Notes: a model not told the origin generated them from the sequence alone. Numbered from the stretch's first letter, positions 1 to 9,355 are shown. The stretch is DNA of 47,500 nucleotides from Planctomyces sp. SH-PL14 (GCF_001610835.1 NZ_CP011270.1:1887501-1935000); one strand, 5' to 3'. A program made the numbers and translations.

Positions 1-988
1 GGGCGGCCAGTCCCTGGTCGAACGTCGGGAGGTTCTTCCGCATGTGAGTGAAATTGTGGCCGTGCGTGTCCCAGAAGCCGTAAGCCACGGTGACGACGCG
101 GACCCCGGCCTCGACGAGCCGCCGGGCAACCAGCAGCTGCTCATTCCAGAGCGGCGCCCCGTCTCCCTGGTGCTTGGAGGAGCCGACGCCGTACCGGTCG
201 CGCGTCCCCGAGTCTTCCTTCGCCACATCCATCGCGTCGACCAGCCGGGACGACGTCAGGACGCCGAACGCCTTGCGGTAGCTCTCGGACAGCGTCGAGA
301 CGCGGTCGGTTTCCCGCCGGAGCTGGTCCAGTTCGCTGAGCAGCGACTGCCGCTTCTGGAACTGCGGCGACTCGATGAACCGCAGCTTCATGCTCGCCAG
401 GTCTTCGCCGTCGGCCCGGACCTGGTCGAACGCGGCCCCCAGGTAACCGGCCCCGTAGCTGTTGTAGGGCTTGTGCTGCATCCGCGGGAACAGGTCGACG
501 AACGGCGGAATGACCGGATCGGTCGGGCCGAGCGCCTTCGAGACGCACGAGCCGAAGTTCGGCCGCCGCTCCCGCTGCGTCTGGTCCATCGTGTAGCCGG
601 TCAGGCTCTGGAAGCTCGAGTGCTCGTCCCGCTGGCCGACGACGGAGCGGATCACGCTGCAGCGGTCCATGACTTCCGCCAGCCGCGGCATCAGCTCGCA
701 GACCTGCATCCCCGGAACGGAGGTCGCGATCGGACTGAACTCGCCGCGAATCTCAGCGGGCGCGTCGGGCTTGAGGTCAAAGCTGTCCTGATGGGCCAGC
801 CCGCCCGACAGGTACACCATGATAACCGCTTTGTGGCTCCGCTTGCCCGAGGCCGTCTCAGCCCGAACCAGGTTCTCCAGCGTCAGTCCGCCCACGGCCA
901 GCGTCCCCGCCTGCAGGAACGATCGCCGGGAAACCCCGTCACAGAAGCGTGACGACGAACGAGCGCGGGAACCGAGGAGATTGAGCAT
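1..988 (-). CDS. DUF1501 family protein, Tat-exported, C-terminus beyond window
   Basis: The visible part covers about 329 residues from an ATG at 988 read leftward; the gene runs off the window edge. Near residues 20-40 there is a twin-arginine signal (SRRSFLQAGTLAVGG) followed by a hydrophobic stretch, so export of a folded protein by the Tat system is likely. The segment MVYLSGGLAHQDSFDLKPDAP followed by an EIRGEF motif is the hallmark start of the DUF1501 domain, a sulfatase-like alkaline-phosphatase-fold family that is greatly expanded in planctomycetes. The substrate is unknown. DUF1501 genes often sit next to a cytochrome-DUF1553 gene; here the upstream neighbour on the same strand is addA, and the downstream side is not visible. 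The ATG was chosen because it immediately precedes the signal peptide. Family assignment is firm, function is open. Confidence 0.88.
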   Translation of the reverse strand, partial: MLNLLGSRARSSSRFCDGVSRRSFLQAGTLAVGGLTLENLVRAETASGKRSHKAVIMVYLSGGLAHQDSFDLKPDAPAEIRGEFSPIATSVPGMQVCELMPRLAEVMDRCSVIRSVVGQRDEHSSFQSLTGYTMDQTQRERRPNFGSCVSKALGPTDPVIPPFVDLFPRMQHKPYNSYGAGYLGAAFDQVRADGEDLASMKLRFIESPQFQKRQSLLSELDQLRRETDRVSTLSESYRKAFGVLTSSRLVDAMDVAKEDSGTRDRYGVGSSKHQGDGAPLWNEQLLVARRLVEAGVRVVTVAYGFWDTHGHNFTHMRKNLPTFDQGLAA

Positions 989-1216
989 AGGAAGGCGGGG
1001 GCGAGCGCAGGCGGGCCAACAAATCAACGTTCACTGAATCATAGAGAGGATCGGAATCCGACTGCAAATCGCTGGAGGCGATCCCGGTGCAACGGGGCGG
1101 GTGTCGCCGAGAGGGAGCGGAAGGGAGGGCTGTCGAGGTTGAACGTCCTCGGCTCCTCCTCTCTGCCGCCTCCGTCTCTCCGGCGTTCAAGTTCTTCCGG
1201 CGTCCTGGCCCCGGCT

Positions 1217-4200
1217 CTACAGCCCGACCACCGTTCCCGGCCCCAAGAACAACAGCCGCGCCGCAATCCGCTCGGCCCCCAGCCCGTAGATCCGCCCGAC
1301 CGCCCGGCGGTACAGCGCCATCTGCCCCCGATACGCCTCCACCTTATCGCGAATCGCGGCCTGACCCGCTTCAACAACATCGGTCTTGAAGTCCAGGATT
1401 TCCGCCGCAACCACGCGGCCTCCCCGGCGGAACAGCACCAGCCGGTCGATCGTCCCCGCGATCAACTCCCCCTCATCGATCACTGCCAGCCGCCGCTCCG
1501 TCGCGACCTCCAGCTCAAAGGGGCCGCCCCGCAGCTCCTCCAGAACGTCCGCTGCAAAAGAGGTCCCCTCCAGTCGTGAATAGGCCCCCTTCGTCAACGC
1601 ATCGGCAATCGGACGCGGCCCGACCGCCTCGGCCCGGAGCGTCGCCCGGAAGTCGGCCGGACTCCGTTCCACGAGCGCCGGCACCGCCCCCCGAGCCCGC
1701 GAAATCTCGCGGATCTGTTCGTCACCGGGGACCGTCTCGTCGAGCCACGTCACCTTCTCGAACCACGCGTGGTACAGCGTCCCGCGATCGAGCGCCTCGC
1801 TGGTCCCGAGCCGCAGTACCCCGCTAAGCCGAACCCGTTCGGTGCGTTCCTCCTTCGCCCGCGAGGGGGTAACGCGATGCAGCCCGCGGCGGCGTCCCCC
1901 CTCGGCCGGAGCAAAGCGGACGACGTCGTCTTCCGGAGGAGACACTGGCGACGGCACCTGGGCTGTCTCGACCTTCGGAGCGTGGGCAGCCGCCCACTCG
2001 GGATCCCCCGCCTCGTAGATCACCTGCCCCGGCAGTGGCGGCGTGCACTCGGAGAGGGCCGCCCGGACCAGACCGGCAAAGGTCTTGGGAGTCGATTTCT
2101 CGTTCGGGTTCGGGCGGACGATCATGTGCAGCGCATGGACCGCCCGCGTCAGCATGACGTACAGGATGCAGAGCGCCTCGGTCACCTCTCGCGCCTCCGC
2201 TTCCCGGAAGACCCCTTGCAGCGCCGGCGGCAGCAGGGAGACGTGCAGCTTGTCGCGGTACAGCAGCACGCAGTCGGGGGGTTGTGTGGCGGATGGGACC
2301 CGGTAGACGTGAGACGGCGTGACCGGCCGCAGGTCCTTGTCCAGCTCCGGCAGGACCACGATGTCGAATTCCAACCCCTTCGACTGGTGAATGTTCATGA
2401 CCCGGATTCGGGCCTCGGTCGGATCCTGAACCTTCTGGGTCTCGACGTACTCGACAAAGTCCGTCGGACGGAGCGTCGCCTGGAGCTCGAACGCCGCCGC
2501 CTGATCGACCAGCTGCCGCAGCCGCCGCCCGTCCCGCGGCCCGCACGTCGGCATCAGCTCCAGGGCAATCCGGTAGAGCGTGCGGGAGTACCCCTCATCC
2601 ACGAGCTGCGTCCTGAGCTGCGTCGCCAGCCGCTCCGCCCCCTCGTCATCGTCATGGTCCGTGAACCCGTACAGCGGACCGAGCGGCGAGTGGGCGACAT
2701 GGAACCGGGCGACCGCATGCCCGGGGTGGTCGGCCAGCCGGAAGAGCGACAGGACGAGCTGCACCGCCGCGGAGTCGGTGAGCGGGCTCCCCCCTTCCTC
2801 GCTCGCCTCGACATGCCGCCGCTGGAGCTTGTGGACGATCCGCCCCACCGTGCCGTTCGTCCGGACCAGGACACCAATCGTCGCCTCGGGGGACTTCGCC
2901 GCCAGTTCCGCCACGCGGTCCGCCGTGAATTCGAGCAGATCGTCCTCGGACACCTCCGGCTCGTCGCCCGCCTCCTCCCCTTCACCGGTTGGAGCCGGCG
3001 GCAACGGCGGACACTCCAGCCGGACGTAACCCGGAAGATGGCCTCGGGCAGTCCGGTGTTCGGGAAAAGCCTTGCTGAACAGCTCGACCGCCCGCGCGAA
3101 GGTGTCGAGGTTCGAGTGCCGCGGGATTCCTGCGAAGACCTTATTGACGGTTTCGATCACCAGCGGCGCGGAGCGATAGCTCTCGTCGAGCGGCCGCCGG
3201 GCCACCCCCGCCAGCTCCTCCTCAATGGCATCAAAGATCGCCGCCAGTCCCCCCCGCCAGCCGTAGATCGCCTGCTTGGTGTCGCCGACGCAGAAGAACG
3301 ACGTCCCCTCGCCGCTCACGACCGTCTGGGCGAAGGGGCGAAGGACGTCCCACTGCGCCGGCGAAGTGTCCTGAAACTCATCGAGGAGTAGATGGTCGAT
3401 CCCGGCGTCGAGGCGATAGGCGAGCGAATCCGCCGAGCGGCCGGAGAGATGCCGGGCGAGCCGGCGGGTGACGTCCTCGAAGCGGTACCCCCGCTGCTCC
3501 CGCTTGAGCTCTTCGTAAGCGGCATGGAACCGGTCGAGCAGCTCGCGGGTCGCCTGATTCTGATGGGCCCAGGGGACGATCAGCGCCGCCCGGGCGTGCT
3601 CCATCAGCGGCCCGTAGACCTCGACGAGCGGATCGGGAATCGCCTTCCGCATGTAGACGAGGTCATCCTGAACGATCTTCCCGGCGATCCCCTTCTGCAG
3701 GAACGATTCCCAGTCCCCGGTCCGGGCCCGCTCCAGGTCTTCGTTGCGGGCCTTGAGATGCGCCGCCCCTTCGACCGGATACGACTGCAGCGCCGCGAGG
3801 GCCGCCGCCAGTTCCTCCTCGGGAAGGAACGCCAGGAGCGGGAACGGCGACCAGGCCGCCGCCTCGGTCATGAGGTAGGTCTGGTAGTGGTTCGCGATCG
3901 CGTCGGAGATCAGCCCCTGCACGCTGCGGACGACGCGCCCCTTCGCGAGCCGGTTCATGAGCAGGACCACAGAGTCGGTCGTCTCGTCACGGAGCATCGC
4001 CTCGGCGGCCTGCATCCGGAACCGGCGGTCTTCGACGTCGTCGATCATCCGCCAGCCGGGCGGAAGCCCCAGCTCCAGCGTGAAGCTGGTGGCGAGCTTC
4101 GAGAAGAAGCTGTCGAGCGTGCTGACCCGCATCCGGTGCAGGTGCCGCGTCATCTCCTTCAGCAGCCGGAGGGAGTCCGGCTGCCGGAGCGGAGGATCGC

Positions 4201-4540
4201 CGACAAAGGCCGCCAGTTCCTTGAGGTCTTTCTCCCGCAGCCCGGCGCGGGCCAGCCGCAGGAGGATCCGCTCCAGGATCTCCCCCGCCGCCTTGCGGGT
4301 GAAGGTCGTCGCCAGAATCCGATCCGGCGGAGACTCCCGGAGCCGCGCGATGTACTGGTTCGAGAGCTGGAACGTCTTCCCTGAACCGGCCGAGGCCCGG
4401 ATGATCCAGTGCCGCGGGGCGGACTGGACCTCGACGGCCTGCTTCGGGACGACGGCGGGCTCGCCGGAAACGGGCCCCTCCGCGCTGGCCGACGCCGTTC
4501 CCTGGGATGCCTTGGAGCGAGAGGACGAACGGGGAGTCAT
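1217..4540 (-). CDS. addA: AddA-type ATP-dependent helicase/nuclease (UvrD superfamily 1)
   Basis: A 1107-residue protein with all superfamily-1A helicase motifs: Walker A ASAGSGKTF (about 50-58), Walker B LLLDEFQDTSP (about 385), GDTKQAIYGWRGG, LDESYRS, motif V NIHQSKGLEFDIVVLPE, and motif VI YVMLTRAVHAL. The C-terminal 120 residues form a RecB-like PD-(D/E)XK nuclease: GTLYHAWFE, GTIDRL, ILDFKTD and Q-MALY. That helicase-plus-nuclease order is the AddA layout of the double-strand break resection complex, which prepares ends for RecA. Residues 1-40 are a low-complexity Ser/Ala/Pro tail of unclear role. The likely partner, an AddB-like nuclease, is encoded about 20 kb away at 24669-27431 rather than next to it. 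About 180 bp containing an imperfect palindrome separate it from the esterase downstream. It could also be called a generic UvrD-helicase domain protein, but the terminal nuclease favours AddA. Confidence 0.88.
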   Translation of the reverse strand: MTPRSSSRSKASQGTASASAEGPVSGEPAVVPKQAVEVQSAPRHWIIRASAGSGKTFQLSNQYIARLRESPPDRILATTFTRKAAGEILERILLRLARAGLREKDLKELAAFVGDPPLRQPDSLRLLKEMTRHLHRMRVSTLDSFFSKLATSFTLELGLPPGWRMIDDVEDRRFRMQAAEAMLRDETTDSVVLLMNRLAKGRVVRSVQGLISDAIANHYQTYLMTEAAAWSPFPLLAFLPEEELAAALAALQSYPVEGAAHLKARNEDLERARTGDWESFLQKGIAGKIVQDDLVYMRKAIPDPLVEVYGPLMEHARAALIVPWAHQNQATRELLDRFHAAYEELKREQRGYRFEDVTRRLARHLSGRSADSLAYRLDAGIDHLLLDEFQDTSPAQWDVLRPFAQTVVSGEGTSFFCVGDTKQAIYGWRGGLAAIFDAIEEELAGVARRPLDESYRSAPLVIETVNKVFAGIPRHSNLDTFARAVELFSKAFPEHRTARGHLPGYVRLECPPLPPAPTGEGEEAGDEPEVSEDDLLEFTADRVAELAAKSPEATIGVLVRTNGTVGRIVHKLQRRHVEASEEGGSPLTDSAAVQLVLSLFRLADHPGHAVARFHVAHSPLGPLYGFTDHDDDEGAERLATQLRTQLVDEGYSRTLYRIALELMPTCGPRDGRRLRQLVDQAAAFELQATLRPTDFVEYVETQKVQDPTEARIRVMNIHQSKGLEFDIVVLPELDKDLRPVTPSHVYRVPSATQPPDCVLLYRDKLHVSLLPPALQGVFREAEAREVTEALCILYVMLTRAVHALHMIVRPNPNEKSTPKTFAGLVRAALSECTPPLPGQVIYEAGDPEWAAAHAPKVETAQVPSPVSPPEDDVVRFAPAEGGRRRGLHRVTPSRAKEERTERVRLSGVLRLGTSEALDRGTLYHAWFEKVTWLDETVPGDEQIREISRARGAVPALVERSPADFRATLRAEAVGPRPIADALTKGAYSRLEGTSFAADVLEELRGGPFELEVATERRLAVIDEGELIAGTIDRLVLFRRGGRVVAAEILDFKTDVVEAGQAAIRDKVEAYRGQMALYRRAVGRIYGLGAERIAARLLFLGPGTVVGL

Positions 4541-4621
4541 CGGATCGGCCGCCTCCTGATCTCACGGACGAATCCGGCCCGTGTCGCACCTGCCCCTCGG
4601 CAGTCGCCCTCCTCGGCCGCT

Positions 4622-4708
4622 GATCTGCGTCCATCTGCGTTCATCTGTGGCGACTCCCTCATGTAGAGACGAAACCGGCCACAGATGGACACGGACAAAC
4701 ACAGATCC
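4622..4708. repeat. Imperfect 30-bp-arm palindrome between addA and the esterase gene
   Basis: Two 30-bp arms (4622-4651 and 4679-4708) face each other across a 27-bp spacer. They match at about 23 of 30 positions, and most differences are transitions. The inner arm ends read CATCTGTGGC and GCCACAGATG. The DNA lies just upstream of the addA start codon and downstream of the esterase stop codon. The phrase built on CATCTGCGT/CATCTGTGG resembles short dispersed palindromes I associate with planctomycete-type genomes; that is recollection, not a search result. Confidence 0.6.
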
Positions 4709-4723
4709 AGAAACAGCCGCCGT

Positions 4724-5599
4724 CTACTTCGTCTCGCGCCACAGCCAGCGCATCGAGTCCGGCAGGATCGCCGCGCCGTGCGTGTCGTTGTGGCCGCCGG
4801 TGCCGTACACGAAGTCATAGTCGTACTTGGCGAACTTCAGCGCCGCCGCCATCTCCTGGTTGGCGAGGGGCCAATTGCCGTGCGCGTTGTCGAGGTCCCC
4901 CGAGCCATCCTGGAGGAAGACCCGGATTGGCTTCTTGGGGGTCTTGCGGATCAGGGCGTGGTAGACATGTCCGCCGCGGATGTTCGTGAAGCTCCCGACG
5001 TGCGAGAGGACCTTGCGGAACTGATCGGGCCGCTCCCAGGCGACCGTCCAGGCACAGATCCCGCCGGAGCTGATCCCGCAGATCGCCCGGCGGTCCGGGT
5101 CGTCGGTCAGCTTGCAGGTCTTGCCGACCTCGGGCAGGATCTCCTCCAGGAGAAACCGGGCGTACTGATCGGAGAGGGTGTCGTATTCGAAGCTGCGGTT
5201 CTCCGGGGCCGGGTCCCAGCCCCGCTTCTCCGGCAGCGTTTCCTTCTTGTGGCCGGGGTCGATGAAGATCCCGATCGTGACCGGCATCTCCTTCTTGTGG
5301 ATCAGGTTGTCCATGACGATCGGGGCCCGGAACTTCCCCTTCTCGTTGACGTAGGAGTGGCCGTCCTGGAAGACCATGACGGCGGCGGGCTCCTTGCCCG
5401 TGTACTGCGCCGGGACGTAGACCGAATAGCGGCGGACCGTCCCCGGGAAGATCTGGCTCTTCCACTCGTGGTCGGTCACCTTGCCGACCGGGACTCCCTC
5501 GTGCCGCTCGGAATCGGGACCGAGCTTGTACTCTTCATCTCCGCCCCAGACGTGGGCGGGTAGGATCAGAAGGAGAGTCCACAGGAGCAGGTGTCGCAT
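4724..5599 (-). CDS. Secreted alpha/beta-hydrolase, putative esterase (Fes/EstA-like)
   Basis: A 291-residue protein with a Sec signal peptide (MRHLLLWTLLLILPAHVWG). The body matches the 'putative esterase' alpha/beta-hydrolase family (enterochelin-esterase-like). VMVFQDGHSY is the strand and oxyanion region, and GISSGGICAW carries the nucleophile serine in a GxSxGG elbow. The catalytic His probably lies in the C-terminal YGTGGHNDTHGA. In planctomycetes such proteins are usually exported and thought to cut acyl or carbohydrate esters, but nothing here fixes a substrate. Its ATG at 5599 lies 258 bp from the divergent PQQ-repeat gene, so the two may share a regulatory region. No odd features. 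Confidence 0.82.
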   Translation of the reverse strand: MRHLLLWTLLLILPAHVWGGDEEYKLGPDSERHEGVPVGKVTDHEWKSQIFPGTVRRYSVYVPAQYTGKEPAAVMVFQDGHSYVNEKGKFRAPIVMDNLIHKKEMPVTIGIFIDPGHKKETLPEKRGWDPAPENRSFEYDTLSDQYARFLLEEILPEVGKTCKLTDDPDRRAICGISSGGICAWTVAWERPDQFRKVLSHVGSFTNIRGGHVYHALIRKTPKKPIRVFLQDGSGDLDNAHGNWPLANQEMAAALKFAKYDYDFVYGTGGHNDTHGAAILPDSMRWLWRETK

Positions 5600-5856
5600 C
5601 GGAGCGCTTCCGGAGTCAGACAGAAACGGGATCGGGACGAACAGGAACGCTACCGTCTCGTCCGGTCCCCGAAAAGCGGACGAACTCTTCGAACGTTCCT
5701 TCGCGTCCTACGGACTGGATCCTCCCTCCGAGCGGTTCGATTCGGTCTTCCGAACTGGCGGCCTGTTGGCGATCTGCACAGAATGGCCCGATGACCGCCG
5801 TTCATCGCCTCGCGTCCTCTCCTGCATCCTTTTTCCCATCTCCTGCGTCCCGTCTG

Positions 5857-7407
5857 ATGAAATCGGTTCTCACTCGCCGGGTTGCGTTCCCGGTGCTCGC
5901 GCTGCTCGTGGCGGGGATCGTCTGGTCCACGGGCCAGCGGGCGGCTCCTCCCGATGGCCCCGTCCCTGCCGAGGGAACGATCCAAATGGCCGCGGTCGAT
6001 AAGCCGACCGCGGACTCCGATCCGGCCGTCCCCGCTCCCGACCGTCCGGGAGAGGACTGGCCCTGTTTTCTGGGCCCGCAGCAGACCGGTCATTCCTCCG
6101 AGACCGGACTCCTCGAGTCCTGGCCCGCGGACGGCCCGCCCGTGGTCTGGAAGCGGGAGGTCGGAACCGGTTACAGCGCGCCGTCAATCGCCGGCAACCG
6201 GCTGGTGATGCATCACCGCCGCGGGAACGAAGAGATCATCGAATGCCTGAGGGCCGATACGGGCGAGCCGCTGTGGACGCACAAGTATCCCAGCCGGTTC
6301 CGCGATCCGTACGGCTACAACAACGGTCCCCGCTGCTCGCCGGTCCTCACGGACTCCAGCTGCTACACCCTCGGCGCGGAGGGAGCTCTCGTCTGCACGT
6401 CGCTCCGCGACGGCAGCGTCTGCTGGCAGCGTCCGCTGCAGAAGGATTTCGAGATTCCCGAAGGGTTCTTCGGGATGGGGTGCTCGCCGATCATCGACGA
6501 AGGCCGGCTGATCGTCCTCGTCGGAGGACAACCCGATTCGGGGGTGGTCGCGTTCGATCTCCACTCGGGGAAGACCGTGTGGCAGGCGGTCGGGAAAGCG
6601 ACCTGGGACGGCGTCCCGACGAACGGTGGCGATCCCGATCCGTATGCGTGGACCGGCGATGAGATGCTGATCAGCTACTCGTCGCCGCTGGTCGCCACGA
6701 TCCATGGGCAGAAGCACCTCCTCTGCCTGATGCGGCAGGGGCTGGTGTCGCTCGATCCCGCGTCGGGGCAGGAGCGGTTCCACTACTGGTTCCGGCCGCG
6801 GGTCCATGAGTCGGTCAACGCGGCGCGGCCGGTGGTGATGGAGGACCGGGTCTTCCTTTCCGCGGCGTATCGGCTTGGTTCCGCCATGCTGAAAGTCCAG
6901 CCGGGGGGCGCGACCTACGAAGTGCTGTGGAAGAATCCCCGCAACATGCTGGCCCACTGGTCGACTCCGCTGGCGGTCGGCGAGGACCTGTACGGGTTCA
7001 GCGGGCGGCATGAGGAAGAGGGGGAGCTGCGGTGTATCGATGCGGCGACCGGGGATGTCCGGTGGCAGACATCGGGCTGGGACCGACCGCTCAACGACCT
7101 CTCGCAGAATCCGCAGACCGGAGAGATTCAGGATGCGAAGACGAAGCAGGCGATTCCGTATCCATTCGTAGGCCGCGGTTCCAAGATCTTTGCCGATGGC
7201 AAGTTCATCATCCTGGCGGAGCGGGGGGGGACGCTGATCCTGGCGAAGCCGTCGGCGGAGAAGTACGTCGAGGTCTCGCGATGCGCGATTGCGGGGATGC
7301 ATTATCCGAGCTGGACGGGGCCGGTGCTGTCGCGCGGGCGGCTGTATCTCCGTTGTGAAGACGCCTTGGTTTGCCTGGACCTGAGGAAGGTCGACGCGCC
7401 CCGCTGA
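5857..7407 (+). CDS. PQQ-binding-like beta-propeller repeat protein, membrane-anchored
   Basis: 516 residues. The start is placed at the ATG at 5857 because it is followed by a positive N-terminus and a single hydrophobic helix (MKSVLTRRVAFPVLALLVAG), a typical signal anchor; the open frame reaches upstream to 5791 without such a signal. The body has repeated beta-propeller blades with Trp-rich strands: DWPCFLGPQQTGHSSETGLL, GEPLWTHKYP, GKTVWQAVGKATWDG, GDVRWQTSGW. These are typical of the planctomycete PQQ-like outer-surface family. The segment after the anchor is Pro-rich and probably a linker. Such proteins are usually non-enzymatic or of unknown activity; there are no signs of a quinoprotein dehydrogenase active site. 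It is followed after 13 bp by a copy of the dispersed 320-bp element. Confidence 0.85.
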   Translation: MKSVLTRRVAFPVLALLVAGIVWSTGQRAAPPDGPVPAEGTIQMAAVDKPTADSDPAVPAPDRPGEDWPCFLGPQQTGHSSETGLLESWPADGPPVVWKREVGTGYSAPSIAGNRLVMHHRRGNEEIIECLRADTGEPLWTHKYPSRFRDPYGYNNGPRCSPVLTDSSCYTLGAEGALVCTSLRDGSVCWQRPLQKDFEIPEGFFGMGCSPIIDEGRLIVLVGGQPDSGVVAFDLHSGKTVWQAVGKATWDGVPTNGGDPDPYAWTGDEMLISYSSPLVATIHGQKHLLCLMRQGLVSLDPASGQERFHYWFRPRVHESVNAARPVVMEDRVFLSAAYRLGSAMLKVQPGGATYEVLWKNPRNMLAHWSTPLAVGEDLYGFSGRHEEEGELRCIDAATGDVRWQTSGWDRPLNDLSQNPQTGEIQDAKTKQAIPYPFVGRGSKIFADGKFIILAERGGTLILAKPSAEKYVEVSRCAIAGMHYPSWTGPVLSRGRLYLRCEDALVCLDLRKVDAPR

Positions 7408-7420
7408 GTTGACGACTCGA

Positions 7421-7739
7421 ACCGCGTCCCCGCCGGCGCGACTCGGATAGCTCAAACCCAACGTGCGACGGCTGCTGGGGTCAAGGGGGCCTCGCCCCCT
7501 TGCCGCCGGAGGCGCTTCCATGAGGAACCGCGGTACGCAACGGACGTCCGCTTTGTGGTACCGGCGTTGAGGACTCACCGCTCGCTCTGGAATCCCCGCG
7601 TGTTCGTGAGGGGGGCATACGACACGCTGTCCGCGCTTGGACACGCACTCCTTCCGATGGTTCCCGACGAGACAGGCCTCCGGCGGGCAAGAGGGCGTTG
7701 CCCCCTTGCATCCCCCACCAGGGTCGCCCCTGGACCCGG
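7421..7739 (-). repeat. Dispersed 320-bp structured element, copy 1 (reverse)
   Basis: A full-length copy in reverse orientation, filling most of the 418-bp gap between the PQQ-repeat gene and the methyltransferase gene. Read on the minus strand it shows the first hairpin CCAGGG-GCGA-CCCTGG, the second hairpin GCAAGGGGGC-AAC-GCCCTCTTGC, the central stem TGTCC/GGACA, the long-range pair CCGCCGGAGGC/GCCTCCGGCGG, a third hairpin (CAAGGGGGC/GCCCCCTTG) and the terminal GTTGGGTTTGAGCTATC. Open frames inside it are not conserved between copies. Between the element and the next gene lies a short hairpin (7776-7782 with 7803-7809). Confidence 0.85.
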
Positions 7740-7825
7740 CAGGGGTTTCACCTTGAGCTGCACCCTGGGTTGACCGGACCAGCCTGTTTGCGACCATCAC
7801 CACTGGTCCACAGGAGTTCGGCAAC

Positions 7826-9355
7826 ATGCTGCGTTTAACGTTCGACGACAATGGCACCTCGCATGGCGACCTGCGACTCCAGTTCGGCAAGTTCGCCCGG
7901 ACCGGAGACAGCTACTACCTCGGACTCGACACCGGCATCGAACCCGCCGACGACAGCCGGCCGGCCAAGATCCAGGCCGTCCTCCGACACCTCCTGGAAC
8001 AGTGGTCCGAACGACTTCGCCACCTCGCGGACGAAGAAACAACCTACCTGCCATTCGAGTTCAGCGACGAATACACCGGCTGGCTGCGCTGCCGCCGCCA
8101 GGGCGAGAACGTCCAGGTCGACATCGGATGGTCCATGCTCCCCGGCTACGAGGTCCGCCCCAGCGAGTTCCACGCACACCCGTTCCGCGTCCCCGACTTC
8201 GACCCCATCCCCGACGCCGGCGAGCAGGAAGTCCCCCTCGCCGAACTCCTGGCCGACATCGCCGCCAACCGCACCGACGTCGTCGACCTCCATCCCCCAG
8301 TCACCGATCCCACATCGATCTTCGAACACTACCGCGGCAGCTACGGCTCGGAACTCCTGACCGCCGCCGTCTGCCACTTCAACGTCCTCGGACTCCTGTC
8401 GCGGGAAGCGATGGACTTCGAGACCCTCCGCGGAGCAATCGGACTCCAGAAGCGGTCCGCCGTCGTGCTCATCACGGCGCTGCGTGCGATGGGGCTGATC
8501 CGAACAGATGCCGAGGGGAAACTCGCCCTGACGACGCTCGCCCGCCAGCACCTCGTTCCAGGCCACACCTACGACATCGGCGACTACATCGGCCTCTCCG
8601 CGACCGCCCCCGGTGTCCTCGAAATGGTCGAGCGACTCCGCTCCGGCAGGCCGCGGCAGAACGACGGCGCGGGGGTCGCCTTCATCTATCGCGACGGCAC
8701 CGCCTGCGCCATGGAGTCGACCGAGCAGGCCCGGCATTTCACGCTGGCCCTCGCCGGCCGGGCCCGCAACGTGGCCCCGGTCCTGGCGGAGAAGGTCCCG
8801 CTCGGGTCGGCGCGGACGCTCCTCGACCTGGGCGGGGGAACCGGGATCTATTCCATCGCGTTCCTGAAGCGGAATCCGCACCTGGCCGCGACGGTCCTCG
8901 ACCGCCCGGAAGTCCTGCGGATCGCCGAAGAGTTCCGGACGCGCTATCAGGTCGAAAACCGACTCGATCTCGTCGCGGGGGACATGCTCACCGACGATCT
9001 CCCCAAGAGCGACGTGATCCTGCTCTCGAACGTCCTCCACGACTGGGACGAGGAGCAGTGCGCGGATCTCGTGGCCCGCTGTGCCGCGGCGCTTAAGCCG
9101 GGAGGCCGCATCCTCGTCCACGACGTCTTTCTGAGCGACGCCCTCGACGGCCCTCTCCCGGTGGCGCTGTACTCGGCCGCCCTCTTCACCCTCACGGAAG
9201 GCCGGGCCTACAGCGTGGCCGAATACCGAACGTGGCTGGAAGCGGCCGGTCTGACGGTGACCGGGCCGACTCCCACGCTCGTCCACTGCGGCGTGCTCGA
9301 AGCCTTTGGCCAACGTACGGATACATGGGGCCGCGGAGGGCTATCGCTCGCCTAG
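7826..9355 (+). CDS. SAM-dependent O-methyltransferase with an extra N-terminal domain
   Basis: 509 residues with a good ribosome site (ACAGGAG, 9 bp before the ATG). Residues about 165-500 are a COMT-type small-molecule O-methyltransferase. A winged-helix dimerisation domain (AVCHFNVLGLLSREAMDFET; TALRAMGLIRTDAEGKLALT) comes first, then the SAM-binding motif TLLDLGGGTGIYSIAF (about 330), and VILLSNVLHDWDEEQ with LKPGGRILVHDVF. Family members are normally about 330-370 residues, so the first 150 residues are an addition. That part (LRLTFDDNGTSHGDL, LGLDTGIEP, LPFEFSDEYTGWLRC) is acidic, has no signal peptide, and matches nothing I recognise. The acceptor substrate is unknown; aromatic or polyketide-like hydroxyls are typical for the family. 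It stands alone between two transcription-unit boundaries. Confidence 0.82.
   Translation: MLRLTFDDNGTSHGDLRLQFGKFARTGDSYYLGLDTGIEPADDSRPAKIQAVLRHLLEQWSERLRHLADEETTYLPFEFSDEYTGWLRCRRQGENVQVDIGWSMLPGYEVRPSEFHAHPFRVPDFDPIPDAGEQEVPLAELLADIAANRTDVVDLHPPVTDPTSIFEHYRGSYGSELLTAAVCHFNVLGLLSREAMDFETLRGAIGLQKRSAVVLITALRAMGLIRTDAEGKLALTTLARQHLVPGHTYDIGDYIGLSATAPGVLEMVERLRSGRPRQNDGAGVAFIYRDGTACAMESTEQARHFTLALAGRARNVAPVLAEKVPLGSARTLLDLGGGTGIYSIAFLKRNPHLAATVLDRPEVLRIAEEFRTRYQVENRLDLVAGDMLTDDLPKSDVILLSNVLHDWDEEQCADLVARCAAALKPGGRILVHDVFLSDALDGPLPVALYSAALFTLTEGRAYSVAEYRTWLEAAGLTVTGPTPTLVHCGVLEAFGQRTDTWGRGGLSLA

Noticed and set aside
7421-7739. Integron attC-site interpretation of the dispersed element, because the ends contain GTTGGGT (matching GTTRRRY)
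   Set aside because: No matching RYYYAAC core at the other end, both orientations occur, and flanking genes are ordinary genes in mixed directions rather than promoterless cassettes; no integrase seen.
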